Shown: positions 35,295 through 43,353, counted from the stretch's first letter. The stretch: DNA of 64,000 nucleotides from Paenibacillus sp. URB8-2 (GCF_013393385.1 NZ_AP023239.1:1984001-2048000), one strand, 5' to 3'. The notes: generated from the letters alone by a model not told the origin. Numbers and translations: made by a program.

Positions 35295-36176
35295 GTGAGA
35301 GTATTGGGCGCGATTGAAGCGGGAGGAACAAAGTTTGTATGCGGTATTGGACATGAGGACGGAAGCATTATCGACCGGGTAAGCTTTCCGACTACCCATC
35401 CGGAAGAGACGATGGCGCAGGTGTACCGCTATTTCGAGGGTAAAAAAGTCGAAGCGATCGGCATAGGCTCGTTTGGGCCGATCGATCCGGTTCCGGGCAG
35501 CCCGACATACGGCTATGTTACGACGACGCCGAAGCCGTATTGGGGCCAATATAATCTGGTCGGCGCAGTCCGCGAAAAAATTGACGTGCCGATCGGCTTC
35601 GATACCGATGTCAACGGCGCAGCGCTAGGTGAATATACATGGGGCGCGGCGCGGGGATTAGACAGCTGCCTCTACATTACGGTAGGAACCGGCATCGGGG
35701 CGGGAGCCGTTGTAGGCGGCAGATTGATCCATGGGCTGTCCCATCCGGAAATGGGGCATATTTATGTCCGCCGCCATCCGGATGACGCTTTTGCGGGCAC
35801 ATGCCCTTATCATGGAGATTGCCTGGAAGGCCTGGCCGCAGGTCCCGCGCTTGGACAACGCTGGCAGGTGCCGGGTGCGGAACTGGGCCCGGATCATCCC
35901 GCCTGGGAGATGGAGGCCCATTATCTGGCTCATGCTCTGATGAGCTATGTACTGATTCTGTCTCCGCAGAAAATTGTCATGGGCGGCGGCGTCATGAAGC
36001 AGAGCCATCTCTTTCCGCTGATCCGCGCCAAGCTCCAGGAACTGCTGAAGGGCTACGTGCAGCATGCTTCGCTGACCGCCGATATCGACAGCTATATCGT
36101 GCCGCCTCAGCTCGGGGACAATGCCGGACTGGCCGGTGCGATCGGGTTGGCCGGCATGGCCCTCGCCCAGGAGTAG
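35295..36176 (+). CDS. ROK-family fructokinase
   Basis: A 293-residue ROK sugar kinase, best matching the fructokinase group (ScrK/GmuE-like). N-terminal phosphate loop GAIEAGGTKFVCGIG, catalytic aspartate in GFDTDVNGAALGEYTWG, ITVGTGIGAGAVV, and the zinc-binding segment HPEMGHIYV...CPYHGDCLEGLAAGPA that marks this subgroup. GTG 35295 is 8 nt after GGGGAG, favoured over ATG 35268, which would add nine poorly conserved residues. No sugar transporter lies next to it. Confidence 0.9.
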   Translation: MRVLGAIEAGGTKFVCGIGHEDGSIIDRVSFPTTHPEETMAQVYRYFEGKKVEAIGIGSFGPIDPVPGSPTYGYVTTTPKPYWGQYNLVGAVREKIDVPIGFDTDVNGAALGEYTWGAARGLDSCLYITVGTGIGAGAVVGGRLIHGLSHPEMGHIYVRRHPDDAFAGTCPYHGDCLEGLAAGPALGQRWQVPGAELGPDHPAWEMEAHYLAHALMSYVLILSPQKIVMGGGVMKQSHLFPLIRAKLQELLKGYVQHASLTADIDSYIVPPQLGDNAGLAGAIGLAGMALAQE

Positions 36177-36220
36177 TAGACTGCTTATTCGTCTTTAGGA
36201 CGTCTTTTGGGCAAAAGGGA

Positions 36221-36321
36221 TTGACTGTTCGGAAATATATGGTATTGTATGAATTAACAGTATAGCCGTTAAGCAGAGGAAGCGCCTCTTTCACGATTGC
36301 CGTGAGAGAGGCGCTTTTTTT
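36221..36321 (+). ncRNA. Candidate small RNA or attenuator: promoter followed by terminator
   Basis: A promoter (TTGACT 36221-36226, 16-bp spacer, TGG-TATTGT at 36240-36248) is followed about 30 nt after the expected start site by a strong terminator: GAAGCGCCTCTTTCACG with CGTGAGAGAGGCGC and seven T residues ending at 36321. The unit would encode a transcript of about 65 nt. It could also be the terminator of the kinase gene or an attenuator for the HRDC gene at 36451. CCGTTA before and TAACGG after the terminator could form a competing pair. Confidence 0.5.
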
Positions 36322-36450
36322 GCGTTAAACCTAACGGATGCTTCAGCTTGGAAGCTAAAGACGGCGTGCCTGCGGGCGCGGGATTCATGGTGAACGGTCC
36401 TTTGCCCGCCGCATACTGAACATTAAAAAAAGTAAAGGCAGGGAAGCAAC

Positions 36451-37479
36451 ATGCAAATCGTATTTATGAACCGGTTGTCCAAAAATTCAGGCGATTCCGC
36501 GGGAGGATTCGCCCAGCTGTGGATTGGCGAGGAAGAGGGGGAATGGCGTCTGGGCTGGCGTGATTTCGGCGAAAATCCGGAAAGCGTTGATTCCTTATGG
36601 TATGAGGGCAGCTCCTGGAACGAAATGTTGGGCGTATACAGGCATGAGCTGGCGGTCAAAATGGGGGAGGGCTACCGGCCGCTTATTGACGGTGTCTTCC
36701 ATGAAGAGGAGGCCCTGACGGGACGGAATCAGGAGCAGCTGAAGCTCCAGTATTACAGCGAGCAGAACGTAAATGAGTCCATATATGAAGAATTGTGCGC
36801 ATGGAGACGGAAGAAAGCTTCTTCTGAGCGCAAAGCGCCGTATTTGCTGGCGAGCAACCGCCTGCTGCGCCTGCTTAGCTCTTTCCTGCCTCATTCGGAG
36901 GAAGAACTCCTGCAAATTCCGGGTGTGGGAGAAGCCAAGGCTTCGCAGTACGGTCCGGAGATATTGGCCATTACTTCCGCGGCGGAGCGCAGCCATTCCT
37001 TCCCCTTAAGCTGGGTCGGCGGGGAGGTCGATGAGGACTCCTTTACCTCCTGGCTTTACAAGCAGAAGGAGATCAAATACAAGAAGCAGTTGGAGCGTTT
37101 GCGCTTGCGGCGGCTGCTTCTTCAGGGCATCGCGGACGGCTGCGGAATAGAGGAGCTTAAAGAGCGAAGCGCCTCTTCGCGCAGGGAGATCCTGGAGGCC
37201 GTGGAGGAACTGGAGAAGGAGGGTTATATTGTCGATTCGCTGATCGACCGGGAACTGGAAAGTATGCCTTCCGTGGAGCAGGAGGCGGTTTGGAGCGCTT
37301 ACAGAGAGATGGGGGATATGCTCTTAAAGCCGGTGCTGCACAAAGTCTACGGTGAAGATATCGCGTCCGCGGGTAGCCTGGATCTGCATTACGAACGACT
37401 GCGGCTGATCCGGATCCGCTTTCGCAGGGAGAGCGAGGGAACGCAAGGAGTGGTCACTCACCCGCAGGAGCAAGTGTAA
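36451..37479 (+). CDS. HRDC-domain protein with helical C-terminus
   Basis: A 342-residue protein. After about 105 residues of unassigned mixed sequence, an HRDC domain (about 108-180) is clear: NESIYEELCAWRRKKASSE, APYLLASNRLLRLLSSFLP, LLQIPGVGEAKASQYG. HRDC domains bind nucleic acid in RecQ helicases and RNase D, but no helicase or nuclease motifs are present here. The C-terminal part (about 210-330) has two helix-turn-helix-like stretches (GCGIEELKERSASSRREILE), as in RQC-associated HTH_40 domains. Role unknown; DNA or RNA binding likely. AAAGGCAGGGAAG precedes the start. Confidence 0.8.
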   Translation: MQIVFMNRLSKNSGDSAGGFAQLWIGEEEGEWRLGWRDFGENPESVDSLWYEGSSWNEMLGVYRHELAVKMGEGYRPLIDGVFHEEEALTGRNQEQLKLQYYSEQNVNESIYEELCAWRRKKASSERKAPYLLASNRLLRLLSSFLPHSEEELLQIPGVGEAKASQYGPEILAITSAAERSHSFPLSWVGGEVDEDSFTSWLYKQKEIKYKKQLERLRLRRLLLQGIADGCGIEELKERSASSRREILEAVEELEKEGYIVDSLIDRELESMPSVEQEAVWSAYREMGDMLLKPVLHKVYGEDIASAGSLDLHYERLRLIRIRFRRESEGTQGVVTHPQEQV

Positions 37480-37492
37480 ACCCGGTTAAGCC

Positions 37493-37537
37493 AAAAGAAG
37501 GTCTCCCGGCGCCGGCCAGCGCTTAAGGAGACCTTCT
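37493..37537 (-). terminator. Intrinsic terminator of corA
   Basis: AGAAGGTCTCC/GGAGACCTTCT stem of 11 bp; on the minus strand it is followed by TTTTGG. It lies between the HRDC gene and convergent corA. Confidence 0.7.
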
Positions 37538-37563
37538 GATTAACGGAATCGTGGGACCGGCTG

Positions 37564-38499
37564 TCAGAGCCATTCCTTTTTACGGAACACATACAACATC
37601 CCGCATCCCAGCGTTACCATAACGCCGATGACGCCATAGTAGCCGTATTTCGTATGAATTTCGGGAATATTGTCAAAGTTCATCCCGTATATGCCTGTAA
37701 TCACGGTCAGTGGCATAAATATCGTCGTAATCGCCGTAAACACCCGCATGATTTCATTGGCGCGGTTGGCGATACTGGATTGATAAGCTTCTCGCAAGTT
37801 GCCCATCAGATCGCGGTACGTCTCAAATGTCTCGGAAATTTTGACTGCGTTTTCGTAGATGTCGCTGAAATATTTCTGCAGCTGGTCGTCGATCAGCCGA
37901 AGATCTCTTTTGTTGAGGGTGTTGATGACTTCCTTCTGCGGACCGAGCATTTTCTTCAGCCACAGAATTTCGCTTCGCAGACCGATAATTTCGCTTAAGT
38001 GCGACTTCTTGGTATGCATCAGAATATCTTCTTCCAGCTTCTCGATCCTTACTTCGATCCGGTCGCCGACGGCGAAATAATTGTCCACGACAAGGTCGAT
38101 CAGCAGGTAAAGGAACCGGTCAGGCGTGCTGACTTCCTGCTCCCACAAAATGGGCTTCAGTGCACGCAGCTCGTGAATCTTCTGCTTCGTAACGGTAATA
38201 ATAAAATGCCGCCCGAGAAAAACATTAAGGGCCCGCAGGAAAATTTCCTCATCATCAAAGCGGATACTGTTAACTACAATAAAATAATGGCTCTCGTAAA
38301 TTTCAATTTTGGGACGCTGCTCCTCGTCGCTGAGACAGTCCTCCACAGCCAAATCATGAAGATTAAACAGAGGCTGCAGCAGCTCCAAATCCTCCACGTC
38401 GGCGTCGATCCAGTAGAACCCTTCTGCCGGAGGGGTAATGGTCAGCTCAATATCGTCGACAGGCGTAAAGATGCCTGCGTTAACCAGCCGGATTTTCAT
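37564..38499 (-). CDS. corA: CorA-type divalent cation (Mg2+/Co2+) transporter
   Basis: A 311-residue CorA: cytoplasmic N-domain, a long stalk helix, and two C-terminal transmembrane helices (about 252-272 and 284-304) with the selectivity motif GMN in TGIYGMNFDNIPE and a basic end RKKEWL. It forms a pentameric Mg2+ channel. ATG 38499 is preferred because GGAG lies 8 nt upstream; GTG 38508 abuts that site. Its leader is about 320 nt long and contains a short ORF and a terminator, so expression is probably attenuated in response to some signal, plausibly Mg2+. Confidence 0.93.
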   Translation of the reverse strand: MKIRLVNAGIFTPVDDIELTITPPAEGFYWIDADVEDLELLQPLFNLHDLAVEDCLSDEEQRPKIEIYESHYFIVVNSIRFDDEEIFLRALNVFLGRHFIITVTKQKIHELRALKPILWEQEVSTPDRFLYLLIDLVVDNYFAVGDRIEVRIEKLEEDILMHTKKSHLSEIIGLRSEILWLKKMLGPQKEVINTLNKRDLRLIDDQLQKYFSDIYENAVKISETFETYRDLMGNLREAYQSSIANRANEIMRVFTAITTIFMPLTVITGIYGMNFDNIPEIHTKYGYYGVIGVMVTLGCGMLYVFRKKEWL

Positions 38500-38557
38500 C
38501 TGATTCACTCCTTCTCTCCCTAGCTTGCCCAGGGGATATGCTTATGAAAGCACAGGG

Positions 38558-38651
38558 AAAAAATCAGCTTGGCCGGAGTTTGTGTACGATATGGGCCGCT
38601 TTATATTCCGAAGGCATGAAGAAGAAGGGCTCCCGCCGCCGGCAAGCTGAT
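38558..38651 (-). terminator. Attenuator terminator in the corA leader
   Basis: On the minus strand ATCAGCTTG-CCGG (38651-38639) pairs with CCGG-C-CAAGCTGAT (38576-38563), 13 bp with one bulge, followed by six T residues, about 60 nt before the corA start. The left arm lies inside the 36-codon leader ORF. ATCAGC can alternatively pair with GCTGAT of the same strand further upstream (38681-38676), and AGCTTGCC can pair with GGCAAGCT (38529-38522) close to the corA ribosome site, so competing structures exist. Confidence 0.65.
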
Positions 38652-38711
38652 GTTAATCCTGTACGGTTGTTCCTGATCAGCACTGTACTGCGTACTCGGG
38701 TCGCCTTCCAT
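38601..38711 (-). CDS. 36-residue corA leader peptide
   Basis: ATG (38711-38709) follows AAAGAGGTGAG at 7 nt, an excellent ribosome site, and opens a 36-codon frame beginning MEGDPSTQYSADQEQPYRIN and ending in a hydrophobic LLLHAFGI. Its codons 20-24 form the left arm of the attenuator terminator. An acidic/Pro N-terminus (EGDP) recalls the MgtL leader of Salmonella mgtA (MEPDP...), in which such residues destabilise ribosomes at low Mg2+. Sequence homology is not claimed; the similarity is in organisation and composition. Confidence 0.6.
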   Translation of the reverse strand: MEGDPSTQYSADQEQPYRINISLPAAGALLLHAFGI

Positions 38712-38745
38712 TCTTCTTCTCACCTCTTTATTAAATAATTTATAA

Positions 38746-38788
38746 TTGGGGGTTCCCTCAAAGCACCTGCGATAGGCTTCACACCCAA
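38746..38788 (-). promoter_or_regulatory. Structured 5' part of the corA leader
   Basis: On the minus strand TTGGG (38788-38784) pairs with CCCAA (38750-38746); inside, AAGCCT (38779-38774) pairs with AGG-TGCTT (38768-38761) around an ATCGC loop. It lies between the promoter and the leader ORF. It does not match the M-box, ydaO or yybP consensus that I know. Confidence 0.4.
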
Positions 38789-38826
38789 GGCTCCGCTTGT
38801 GGGACGATCTTCTGAAACACTTGTCT

Positions 38827-38855
38827 AGTATAACGCCGGGTATTGGCTCTTTCAA
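38827..38855 (-). promoter_or_regulatory. Sigma-A promoter of corA
   Basis: On the minus strand TTGAAA (38855-38850), 17-bp spacer, TATACT (38832-38827). Predicts a start near 38820 and thus a 5' leader of about 320 nt. Confidence 0.72.
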
Positions 38856-38900
38856 GCTAAATTGTTGTCATAATCGGGACTCTAAAACCAGTGTATGGAC

Positions 38901-38929
38901 TTGACGAAAGTTAGGTTCATGATTATAGT
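38901..38929 (+). promoter_or_regulatory. Sigma-A promoter of the metA leader
   Basis: TTGACG (38901-38906), 17-bp spacer, TATAGT (38924-38929), just upstream of the SAM riboswitch. Confidence 0.8.
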
Positions 38930-38962
38930 GATCTATAAGAATTTAAAATTGAATATGACCAA

Positions 38963-39148
38963 ATCTTATCAAGAGCAGGTGGAGGGACTAGCCCGATGAA
39001 ACCCGGCAACCGGCGTGAAAGCGCACGGTGCTAATTCTTGCAGAGACGCGAACGCATTTGAATGAGTTATGGCGCGTTGTCTGACAGATGAGAGAGTATC
39101 ATATGTGCATAAATATGACCTTTCTCGTTTGCTGCGGGAAAGGTTTTT
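38963..39148 (+). ncRNA. SAM-I riboswitch (S-box) with terminator
   Basis: Conserved S-box blocks are present in order: CTTATCAAGAGCAGGTGGAG (from 38965), GATGAAACCCGGCAACCGG, GGTGCTAATTCTTGCAGA and GACAGATGAGAG (39083-39094). The terminator ACCTTTCTCG/CGGGAAAGGT with TTTTT ends near 39148. SAM binding should terminate transcription of metA-metI, matching methionine biosynthesis downstream. Confidence 0.95.
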
Positions 39149-39206
39149 ATTTGTTTCTATTACACCGCATCCAGCGGTTTCCATTTTAATGAAGGAGTGA
39201 GTAGCA

Positions 39207-40124
39207 ATGCCGATCAAGATTCCCGACAGTTTGCCCGCCAAGGAGGTTCTGTCAGGGGAAAATATTTTCGTTATGGATGAAAGCCAAGCCTTTCACCAGG
39301 ATATCCGCCCTTTGCGGATTGCCATCCTAAACTTGATGCCGACTAAAGAAACTACAGAAACGCAGCTGCTGCGTCTGGTCGGCAACTCGCCTTTGCAGGT
39401 CGACGTCACGCTGCTTCATCCGAGCTCGCATACGTCGAAGAATACGTCCGCGGAGCATCTCAAGAGCTTTTACAAGACATTTGACGAGATCAGCCACCGC
39501 CGATTGGACGGCCTTATCGTGACAGGCGCCCCGGTGGAGCAGATGGATTTCGAGGATGTGAATTACTGGGATGAGATGAAAAAGATTTTTGAGTGGAGCA
39601 AGGATAACGTCACTTCGACGATGCACATATGCTGGGCGGCGCAAGCGGGGCTGTATTATCATTACGGGGTCCGTAAGGTCGGTCTGTCCGAGAAGTGCTT
39701 TGGAGTGTTCCCGCACAGCACCGCTGCGCCGAATACGAAGCTTCTGAGGGGGTTTGACGAGTTGTTCTATGTGCCCCACTCCCGGCACACGGACATCTCC
39801 CGCGAAGATGTCGAGAATACGCCGGATTTGCAAATATTGGCGGAGTCGGAGGAGGCCGGCATTTATCTCGTCGCCACCGAAGACGGCCGGCAGATTTTTG
39901 TGACGGGCCACTCTGAGTACGATCCGTTCTCCCTGAAATGGGAGTATGAGCGCGATGCCACGAAGGGAATGGATATAGCGCTGCCGAAGCATTACTTCCC
40001 GAAAGACGATCCGACCCGGACGCCGCCGGCTGTATGGCGCGCCCACGCGAACCTGCTGTTCTCCAACTGGCTTAACTATTACGTCTACCAGGAAACGCCC
40101 TACGATATCGGACCGACGATATGA
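39207..40124 (+). CDS. metA: Homoserine O-acetyltransferase MetA
   Basis: A 305-residue MetA of the HTS family, acylating homoserine in methionine synthesis. The catalytic cysteine is in [11 protein letters not shown] and the His/Glu of the triad in [11 protein letters not shown]. Glu111 (GAPVEQMDF) is the residue reported to select acetyl-CoA; glycine there gives succinyl-CoA use. GAAGGAGTGAG precedes the ATG. Controlled by the upstream SAM riboswitch. Confidence 0.94.
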   Translation: MPIKIPDSLPAKEVLSGENIFVMDESQAFHQDIRPLRIAILNLMPTKETTETQLLRLVGNSPLQVDVTLLHPSSHTSKNTSAEHLKSFYKTFDEISHRRLDGLIVTGAPVEQMDFEDVNYWDEMKKIFEWSKDNVTSTMHICWAAQAGLYYHYGVRKVGLSEKCFGVFPHSTAAPNTKLLRGFDELFYVPHSRHTDISREDVENTPDLQILAESEEAGIYLVATEDGRQIFVTGHSEYDPFSLKWEYERDATKGMDIALPKHYFPKDDPTRTPPAVWRAHANLLFSNWLNYYVYQETPYDIGPTI

Positions 40125-40262
40125 TTGCTTTCCAGATTGGACAAACTTAACGTTGAAGATATAAGTTCTTTTACCCGCATTAGCTTTTTAGATACAACGG
40201 GAATCGCTAAGCTCCTAGTATCGGGGGAGGCAAATCCCGCACTAACTTTCTGGAGGTTAATC

Positions 40263-41480
40263 ATGGACGACAAACTCAGGATTGAAAGCAGGCTGGCCCA
40301 AATCGGCTCGCAGGAGGACCCGGCGACGGGCGCAGTGAATTATCCGATATACCAGTCGACGGCATTCCGTCACCCCCGGCTTGGACAGAGCACGGGCTTT
40401 GACTACATTCGTACCAAAAACCCTACACGCTCTGTGCTGGAGCGGGCGGCAGCCGAACTGGAATCCGGTGACGCGGGCTTTGCCTGCAGCTCCGGGATGG
40501 CCGCGCTGCAGACGATTTTCACCCTGTTCGGGCAGGGGGATCACCTGATCGTTTCGCTGGACTTGTACGGCGGCACTTACCGGATGCTGGAACGGATTAT
40601 GTCCAAATTTGGTGTCTCCGCTTCCTATGTAGATACGAATGATATGGACGCTCTGGAATCGGCCCGCAGAGAGAACACGAAGGCGGTCTTCATCGAAACG
40701 CCGACCAATCCGCTGATGATGATCACCGATATTCAGGCCGTGTGTACCTGGGCCCGCCGTCACGAAATGCTTACGATCGTGGACAATACGCTGCTGACAC
40801 CGTATTTCCAGCGGCCGCTCGAACTGGGCGCAGATATTATCATCCACAGCGCGACCAAATATTTGGGCGGGCATAACGACGTGCTGGCAGGCCTGATTAT
40901 CACGAAGGGCAAGGAACTGTCTGAGGAGATGGCCATCCTGCATAATTCGATCGGCGCCGTGCTAAGTCCAAGCGACAGCTACCAGTTAATGAGAGGCATG
41001 AAGACGCTGGCGCTGCGCATGGAACGCCATGAGAGCAACTCGCTGGCGATTGCACAGTTTCTGAAAGGGCATCCGGCGATTGCGGAGGTATTCCATCCGG
41101 GTCTTCCGGAGCATCCCGGATTCGAAATTCAGCAGCGGCAGGCAACCGGCAACACCGGTATCTTTTCATTCAAGGTGAAGGATGCGAGATATGTGGAGCC
41201 CGTATTGCGCCATATCAGGCTGGTTGCGTTCGCGGAAAGCCTTGGCGGTGTCGAGTCGCTGATGACCTATCCCGCAGTGCAGACCCATGCCGATATTCCG
41301 GTAGAAATCCGCGATGCGGTCGGCGTGGACGACAGGCTGCTGCGTTTCTCGGTCGGCATCGAGCATATCGATGATCTGATTGCCGATTTGAATCAAGCGC
41401 TGGAGGCGGCGCGGGCCGAACTTGAAGCGGATAACGGCCAAGCTGGCCAGCCGGTCCGAGAAGCGGCGGATTTGCTGTAA
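40263..41480 (+). CDS. metI: Cystathionine gamma-synthase / O-acetylhomoserine sulfhydrylase (MetI-like)
   Basis: A 405-residue Cys/Met metabolism PLP enzyme. PLP-lysine is Lys199 in HSATKYLGGHNDVLAG; other marks are YIRTKNPTRSVLE, FACSSGMAALQTI and ETPTNPLMMITD. Beside acetyl-type MetA it would condense O-acetylhomoserine with cysteine or sulfide, as MetI does in B. subtilis. ATG 40263 follows TGGAGGT; the 46 codons between the metA stop and this ATG are also open in frame but have no start signal. Shares the SAM riboswitch transcript. A C-terminal Ala/Glu-rich tail exceeds the usual end. Confidence 0.92.
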   Translation: MDDKLRIESRLAQIGSQEDPATGAVNYPIYQSTAFRHPRLGQSTGFDYIRTKNPTRSVLERAAAELESGDAGFACSSGMAALQTIFTLFGQGDHLIVSLDLYGGTYRMLERIMSKFGVSASYVDTNDMDALESARRENTKAVFIETPTNPLMMITDIQAVCTWARRHEMLTIVDNTLLTPYFQRPLELGADIIIHSATKYLGGHNDVLAGLIITKGKELSEEMAILHNSIGAVLSPSDSYQLMRGMKTLALRMERHESNSLAIAQFLKGHPAIAEVFHPGLPEHPGFEIQQRQATGNTGIFSFKVKDARYVEPVLRHIRLVAFAESLGGVESLMTYPAVQTHADIPVEIRDAVGVDDRLLRFSVGIEHIDDLIADLNQALEAARAELEADNGQAGQPVREAADLL

Positions 41481-41515
41481 GGCCGTGAAACGGAAGCGGC
41501 GTCAACATTAAGTGA

Positions 41516-41552
41516 GACGGCATCGCCTTAAGCTGGCGGCGCCGTTTTTTTT
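41516..41552 (+). terminator. Intrinsic terminator after metI
   Basis: ACGGCATCGCC with GGCGGCGCCGT (two mismatched positions) and a run of eight or nine T residues. Confidence 0.82.
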
Positions 41553-41591
41553 ATAATATAAAAATCTATAAGTTTCACGCTTATTATTGGC

Positions 41592-41652
41592 CTTATATTT
41601 CTACGAGAAACGGATGCCTCCTCTACGGAGGACGCGAAGCCGTTTCTTCTTG
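41592..41652 (+). repeat. Dispersed hairpin repeat, copy B
   Basis: Shares CTTATATTTCTACGAGAAAC with copy A. Outer stem GAGAAACGG (41605-41613) with CCGTTTCTT (41640-41648), inner stem CCTCC/GGAGG (41617-41621, 41627-41631). The inner stem sequence differs completely from copy A but still pairs. An additional inverted repeat ATATAAC/GTTATAT lies further on at 41706-41730. Confidence 0.75.
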
Positions 41653-41762
41653 TGTTGGATTTTTTTCACAAAACCCCCCGAAAGATCAGGCAATTCTACG
41701 AATGAATATAACTTTTATTAGTTGTTATATGCAGTTAAGAGGGCAGGAGAATAAAAATACGT

Positions 41763-41791
41763 TTTTCAAGCACGGCGGATTGTGATACGAT
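41763..41791 (+). promoter_or_regulatory. Sigma-A promoter of mqnC
   Basis: TTTTCA (41763-41768), 17-bp spacer, TGA-TACGAT extended -10 (41783-41791), about 80 bp before the mqnC start. Confidence 0.55.
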
Positions 41792-41868
41792 GAATGAACG
41801 AATATATTCCTTTGTCATATAAATTTTATGGATTCATTAGGGATGGTTGTATAAGGAGGCTGCGAACA

Positions 41869-43005
41869 ATGGGATCAATCGATCGCATTTTGAATAAAGC
41901 GCTCCAGGGTGAACGCCTTGGGCTTGAAGATACGGTCAGACTGTTTGAGAGCAACGAAATTGAGAAAATGGGCGCTGCGGCGGATGTCATTATGAAAAGA
42001 TGGCATCCCGAGCCGATAACGACGTTCGTCATTGGCCGCAACATAAATTATACAAATATATGCGATGTGTACTGCCGGTTTTGCGCGTTTTACCGCAGAC
42101 CCGGTTCAGAAGAAGGCTATGTTCTGCCGGATGAGACGATTTTTGACAAAATCAGAGAAACCGTGGCCGTGGATGGAACCGAGATCCTGATGCAGGGCGG
42201 TACGAATCCCAATTTGCCGTTTGATTATTATACGAACCTGCTGCGTAACATCAAAGAGCGATTCCCCGGCATCACGATGCATTCCTTCTCCCCTGCGGAG
42301 ATCATGAAGATGAAGGAGATCTCGGGGCTGTCCCTGGAGGAGACGGTGCGCCAGATTCATGCGGCAGGTCTCGATTCGCTGCCGGGAGGCGGCGCGGAAA
42401 TCCTGGACAACCGCACTCGGCGCAAGATCAGCCGACTGAAGGGCTCGTGGCATGACTGGATGGACGTGATGCGGACAGCGCACCGGATCGGCATGAATAC
42501 GACGGCAACAATGGTAATCGGCCTTGGCGAGAGCATGGAGGAACGCGCGCTGCATCTTCTCCGTGTGCGTGAAGCCCAGGACGAGTGCATTGAGCATAAC
42601 TACAACTCGGAAGGGTTCCTGGCATTTATCTCCTGGACATTTCAGCCGGATAATACGAACCTTAAGCTGGACAGACAGACGCCTGAGGAATATCTCAAGA
42701 CTGTCGCGGTCAGCCGGCTTGTGCTTGACAACATCAAGAACTTCCAATCCTCCTGGGTGACAATGGGCCCGGAGGTTGGCAAGCTGTCGCTGCAATACGG
42801 CTGCAACGATTTCGGCAGCACGATGATCGAGGAGAATGTCGTGTCCTCGGCGGGGGCGACGTACAAGGTCAACATCGAGTCGATCCTGCAAATCATCCGC
42901 GAGGCCGGCAAAATCCCGGCGACGCGCAACACACAATACGATATTCTGAAAGTATTCGACGACGTCTCCGCCAAAGTGCAGAGCGATTTTGTGATGCAGA
43001 ACTGA
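41869..43005 (+). CDS. mqnC: Cyclic dehypoxanthinyl futalosine synthase (MqnC)
   Basis: A 378-residue radical SAM enzyme of the futalosine menaquinone pathway, cyclising dehypoxanthine futalosine. The 4Fe-4S cysteines are Cys65, Cys69 and Cys72 in CDVYCRFCAFYR; other marks are EILMQGGTNPNLPFDYY, SFSPAEI and the C-terminal TYKVNIESILQIIREAG. It is similar to MqnE and CofG but the length and INYTNICDVYCRFC fit MqnC. ATG 41869 follows AAGGAGG at 9 nt. No other mqn gene is in the window. Confidence 0.9.
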   Translation: MGSIDRILNKALQGERLGLEDTVRLFESNEIEKMGAAADVIMKRWHPEPITTFVIGRNINYTNICDVYCRFCAFYRRPGSEEGYVLPDETIFDKIRETVAVDGTEILMQGGTNPNLPFDYYTNLLRNIKERFPGITMHSFSPAEIMKMKEISGLSLEETVRQIHAAGLDSLPGGGAEILDNRTRRKISRLKGSWHDWMDVMRTAHRIGMNTTATMVIGLGESMEERALHLLRVREAQDECIEHNYNSEGFLAFISWTFQPDNTNLKLDRQTPEEYLKTVAVSRLVLDNIKNFQSSWVTMGPEVGKLSLQYGCNDFGSTMIEENVVSSAGATYKVNIESILQIIREAGKIPATRNTQYDILKVFDDVSAKVQSDFVMQN

Positions 43006-43014
43006 TAGGGGCAA

Positions 43015-43053
43015 GCAAACAGCCCGAGGCCGCTGAGGCTTCGGGCTGTTTGC
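43015..43053 (+). terminator. Hairpin after mqnC
   Basis: GCAAACAGCCCGA with TCGGGCTGTTTGC, a 13-bp perfect stem without a long T-run. A second perfect hairpin, ACAGGGCAGC/GCTGCCCTGT, lies at 43101-43141 between the convergent genes. Confidence 0.6.
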
Positions 43054-43173
43054 GCTGAAGCTAGTGCCGGGTAAAGGGACAGCTTCGGCGGATAATTCGG
43101 ACAGGGCAGCTTTCGGCCATAAGCGGCGAAGGCTGCCCTGTGCGACGTTGTAGGGCAGAATCTTAACGAAAAT

Positions 43174-43353
43174 CTATTCGGCGGCTTCCCATTTGCAGCG
43201 GACCGGGGAGATAATCGCTTTTTCTTTTTTAAGCTCATTGAATGCCTTGTCAATCTCCTTGCGGTCCAGACCGGAGAGCTTCTCTACCTCGCCTGCGCTG
43301 ACAGGCTTGCCTGCCGATTTAATCGTTTCCAGCACCTGCTCCTTAACGCTCAT
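43174..43353 (-). CDS. Small winged-helix regulator-like protein
   Basis: A 59-residue protein (MSVKEQVLETIKSAGKPVSA...) forming a single winged helix: helices at 2-12, 17-24 (AGEVEKLSG) and 27-39 (DRKEIDKAFNELKKE), then the wing KAIISPVRCKWEAAE. Likely DNA binding, similar in size to MarR/ArsR core domains. ATG 43353 is preceded by GAGGAGGTG, which decides against the longer frame from 43404. Targets unknown. Confidence 0.75.
   Translation of the reverse strand: MSVKEQVLETIKSAGKPVSAGEVEKLSGLDRKEIDKAFNELKKEKAIISPVRCKWEAAE

Noticed and set aside
38601..38855. 84-codon version of the corA leader ORF
   Set aside because: Its start lies upstream of the predicted transcription start and it would run through the structured leader; the internal ATG with a strong ribosome site is preferred.
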